From positions 25,008,084 to 25,072,083 of the forward strand of contig CM036624.1 of assembly GCA_020746105.1 (NCBI GenBank): a DNA stretch of 64,000 nucleotides, read 5' to 3'. Made by a program: the position numbers and the translations under genes. Of this stretch, positions 61,001 through 64,000 are shown piece by piece (positions within the stretch are counted from its first letter, which is position 1; the number at the start of each line of letters is the position of its first letter). The notes under the pieces are model-generated. The model saw nothing but the letters and a program-made list of their open reading frames with translations, searched no databases and was not told the DNA's origin. Source of the DNA: Trogon surrucura. Taxonomy: Eukaryota > Chordata > Aves > Trogoniformes > Trogonidae.

Positions 61001-64000
61001 CTATTGATGACAAGGCTTTTAATGACAAATCTGCTGGGTTTGTATGACATCACGCCAATGTGACACGCTGAAGCAGCCTGCTGAAAGTGGGGAGAAGGGC
61101 GCAGATGAATGGGTGGGTGTGGAAACAAGCTCCAGAAGGACTTCTCTGTGTCACAGTGTAACCACATGAATTACTGCATAAGAGCTTACAGTAAACAAAG
61201 TATTTGCTATCTCTTAGAAAGATCACAGCAGCAGCAGCAAAACAGTTCACAAAAGAAAGAATCTGAGTCAGTCGAAAACAAAGAAAGTACTGTAAGGAAA
61301 ATTCAAGAAAATACGAGACTAGACAAGGCAGAAGAGGATAAACTGTCAGGCCGCCCCAGGGGCTCACAGCGTGGGAGCTCATGGGACCTGCTCATTCTAA
61401 AGGTTATGAGTCCATAAAACACCCGGCGTGCTACCCTTCGAGTGGCAGAAGGACGCTGCTAATGTTGTTCTTTCATAGCTGGGCAGCAATTATCTCCATT
61501 TACAAGCCACCAACACCTCTCAGTAGCACAGCTGGCCATTCCCAAGCATCTGTTTATCTCAGAGGCGAGCAAAACAGCTTTGCAGAGAGGCAGGCAGTCC
61601 CAAGAGCAAGACACGGCAGTGCCTCCCAACTAGCTCCGATGTGGATTCAGCCTGTGCTCCTGCCAAGTCCCAGCGCTGCTCCCAGGTGTGGGGGGATAAG
61701 GTTAACATGTGGTCACTGCTGCGACGTCATCTCCTCAGGCCTGAGCACCCTGCGTTTGCCGTGCACTGACACCCAGCGCTCACTCCCACCCAGGGCGCAA
61801 CTGCGACTCTCCAGATCTGAGAAGCCACTGTATCCCAATGGGATGGAACACATCGCTTCTCTTAGCTCTTAGAGATGCTATTATCATCCAAACAACCTTC
61901 CTTTGGGCATCATGATGCCTCTCAATCTGCCCCAATGAAGTGGTCGGCACAAAAGGTGCCACAGATGCAGAGACAGCTCTGCATTACAAAATACATCCTC
62001 TTTTCCTTTGAGGGACGCTGCACCATACCTCTACCAAAGCCCTCCAGGATACAACAGACACAGCCACAGATCATAGGTACCTCTAAGCTTCTCACGGGGC
62101 AGCTAATCCAACCTACATTAAGGCTAGGACACAGTAAACATCCTCAGCTTTAGAGGCATTGATGGAGGCAACAGCCATCAGCCTTCAGCATGGCTGTCCA
62201 CTAAGTACAGCCGAAGGGCAGGCAGGAGAAAGCTCCCTCTGGAGAGAAAGGGTGCTCCCACCACCATGGTCTTGCACTACTCTGATCCAGGGTCTTCATA
62301 AAGACTGCAAGATCTGCTGAAATGAGTGAGTCTGGCCACAGCTTCAGCAATGAACTGGCAATTCCTTTCTCTCTCCTTCACAGGTAACAGCGTGTGACCT
62401 GCGCTTGACGGACAACACCACAAAGATGATTAACAGCTACCGAAGCTGACTCGGAGCGGACCAGAACTAAGTATTCAATCACAAACTTGGGCAAATTAAA
62501 GGTTTGCACCTACAACCCACTGTTTCAGTTCTCAGTTTAGAGATCTCCACAAGTAAAAACAACTTCTTCTCAGTACGTGTTAGCTGTGGATCCTGCTGTC
62601 AGCTAGGAGACCTCAACCCATCCTGGAAGAAAACAATTATTTACACCTTTATCAGATGAGATTGCAACAGTCTGAGATGGTATTTACAAATTCTTTGCTA
62701 TCACATCCTCCAGTCACGCTGGCTGCCTCTTCTTGTTTTCCATTCCGGCTCCTTACAACGACAATCACATTTGCAGTCTTGGTCTTGAAGTCAAGTTTTT
62801 TCAAGATTTAGGCTCAATATATCTAAAAGACCTAAAAAACTCAAGAAGGGAGATTATAGAAGCTTATCTGCTCAGGTTAAACAAGCTCTGTGCTATAGGG
62901 CAGAGCCTCTCCAAGCTGATGACACAACCTCTTAAAGCAGTGGGAAGTGTTACGCAAAGCCCCTTAAGAGGTGAGTAGCACCCTAGACCTCCTCCTCCGA
63001 ATCCAAGCCCACTATTCCACCATGAATATAGAGCAGTGTCTGCAGACAACTCAAAGCCAAAGAGACATCAAAATAAGCACTTCACTGACAGACCAGAGAA
63101 ACTAGTTAATGAAGTACTAACAAGGGCTTAGATTGCACGGCACTGAAAGTCATTTAAGGGTTCCCAGTATAGCACAACAGAAACTACAGCAAGAAACGTC
63201 AGGAATGTGGGTGAGGAAGAGCTTACACACAAGTAAAACTTATCGTACCTGCAAGAGTCCCTGCCTGAGCAAGCGTCCCTTTTTTAACCCTTGTTTGGTG
63301 AGAAAAATATGCTTTTTTATTTCTTCCCCCTAGCACATAAATTTAAATAGGTAAAAATAGATTTTTGTGGGCCATATCCAACAACTGGTATTTAAGGCCT
63401 AGGCCCTTTCAACAACTATTACAAAAAATCTCATCAGCTGGAGGTATGCATTAAAAAAAGAATTAGAGAAGTTCTTTAAATACAATGAATTCAGAAAGGT
63501 TTTTGCAGTCAGCTATTAAGACTCTGTAGTAAAGGAACAGCAAAAGAAGACCATGCTGTGCTTTCAGGCAGGACTGTGCCATTTGTTGGTACAAACTGTT
63601 GAATACAACTGCCTGTAGAACTGTTTCCAACCATTGTTTCTTTTTAATATTTTATACTCGGAAAGACAACATAGCTATTGCCACTGCATGTTTCCTCATG
63701 ACAGAATATATAAACATACTCCCACTAAAACATACCCCAAACTTCAATCTTTTCAGAGTAAAACATGGAAAGAGCTCTTACTTGCATTCTATGCCATTTA
63801 TTAATCCCCTGTAATTCCCATACTACTTCACCTGCACCGATGTGATATGCTATTAGCATAGAGATTTTCATTTTTAAGATGTGCAATCAATAATGCATTT
63901 CCATATGCCATTAAATCCAACGTACGGTTAAATTAATGGAGCATTTGACTTTTGATCCATCCATGTTTGGCTGCAGCTCAGTGCAGGAAAAAATGCATGA
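55084..64000 (-). other. PTPRF: PTPRF intron upstream of the Ig2 first-part exon (partial)
   Basis: At least 8917 nt of intron precede the Ig2 exon, with AG at 55084-55085. I looked on the minus strand for the expected Ig1 strings (YECTATNS-like and WMKKGKK-like) and saw none. No other gene, RNA or transposon is recognised. A CAG-rich patch lies near 61227-61240. Two stretches, about 60520-60960 and 63830-63990, look like possible conserved regulatory DNA. Confidence 0.75.

Larger units (their letters stand above)
1..64000 (-). other. PTPRF: PTPRF (LAR) gene, internal part: Ig2 through FN5
   Basis: The whole window lies inside one gene read on the minus strand. It encodes the ectodomain middle of LAR, a single-pass receptor tyrosine phosphatase that acts at the cell surface as a presynaptic and epithelial adhesion receptor. 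Twelve exons give 702 codons in an unbroken frame, in the family's domain order Ig2, Ig3, FN1 to FN5. Paralog-specific strings such as [12 protein letters not shown] in Ig3, [15 protein letters not shown] in FN1 and EHSSWEI in FN4 fit PTPRF better than PTPRS or PTPRD as I remember those proteins. Ig1, the signal peptide, promoter, FN6 onward, transmembrane segment and D1/D2 phosphatase domains are not in the window. Promoter-level regulation therefore cannot be judged, but three alternatively spliceable micro-exons are visible. Confidence 0.95.

Noticed and set aside
61381..61872. 163-codon open frame on the plus strand
   Set aside because: It has no family resemblance and no gene structure around it.
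1..64000. tRNA, rRNA, CRISPR arrays, integrated virus or bacterial-type mobile elements
   Set aside because: No cloverleaf with A/B boxes, no ribosomal RNA strings, no regularly spaced repeats and no viral coding motifs were seen on either strand.

Overview
The window is vertebrate, almost certainly avian, nuclear DNA. Large introns with canonical GT/AG borders separate short exons, and there are only a few short interspersed repeats. One repeat is a 3' fragment of the CR1 LINE with the ATTCTGTG-type tail typical of bird genomes (about 36410-36485). I see no operons, phage, CRISPR arrays or mobile islands.

The window holds the middle of a single gene on the minus strand, PTPRF (LAR), a receptor-type protein tyrosine phosphatase of neurons and epithelia. 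Transcription runs from high to low coordinates. Twelve coding exons were found by reading the minus strand and matching splice borders and reading phase: Ig2 first part (54895-55083), an 18-nt micro-exon inside Ig2 (47411-47428), Ig2 second part (38543-38653), a 12-nt micro-exon in the Ig2-Ig3 linker (29143-29154), Ig3 (21699-21968), FN1+FN2 (18333-18914), FN3 in two exons (17641-17774 and 16724-16868), FN4 (11665-11970), FN5 first part (8535-8728), a 27-nt micro-exon inside FN5 (2553-2579), and FN5 second part (150-267). Together they make 2106 nt, or 702 codons, with no stop and no phase conflict. PTPRF was preferred over PTPRD and PTPRS on paralog-specific residues in Ig3 and FN1-FN5. Both ends of the gene are outside the window: signal peptide and Ig1 lie above 64000, and FN6 onward, the membrane segment and the two phosphatase domains lie below 1.

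The most informative content is the set of three in-frame micro-exons, none of which a length-filtered gene finder would call alone. They correspond to the known alternatively spliced elements meA, meB and the FN5 nine-residue insert of LAR-type phosphatases. In this family meA and meB choices set binding to postsynaptic partners. All three are multiples of three and can be skipped without a frameshift, so this part of the gene can encode up to eight ectodomain forms.

The rest, about 97%, is intron. It carries two or three CR1-derived fragments, a CpG-rich segment (22955-23300), a G-quadruplex-type G-run cluster (45860-45889), a few short simple repeats and palindromes, and several stretches whose composition suggests conserved regulatory DNA but which cannot be confirmed without alignment. 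I found no second gene and no clearly undescribed system; the long open frames in the introns look like chance.
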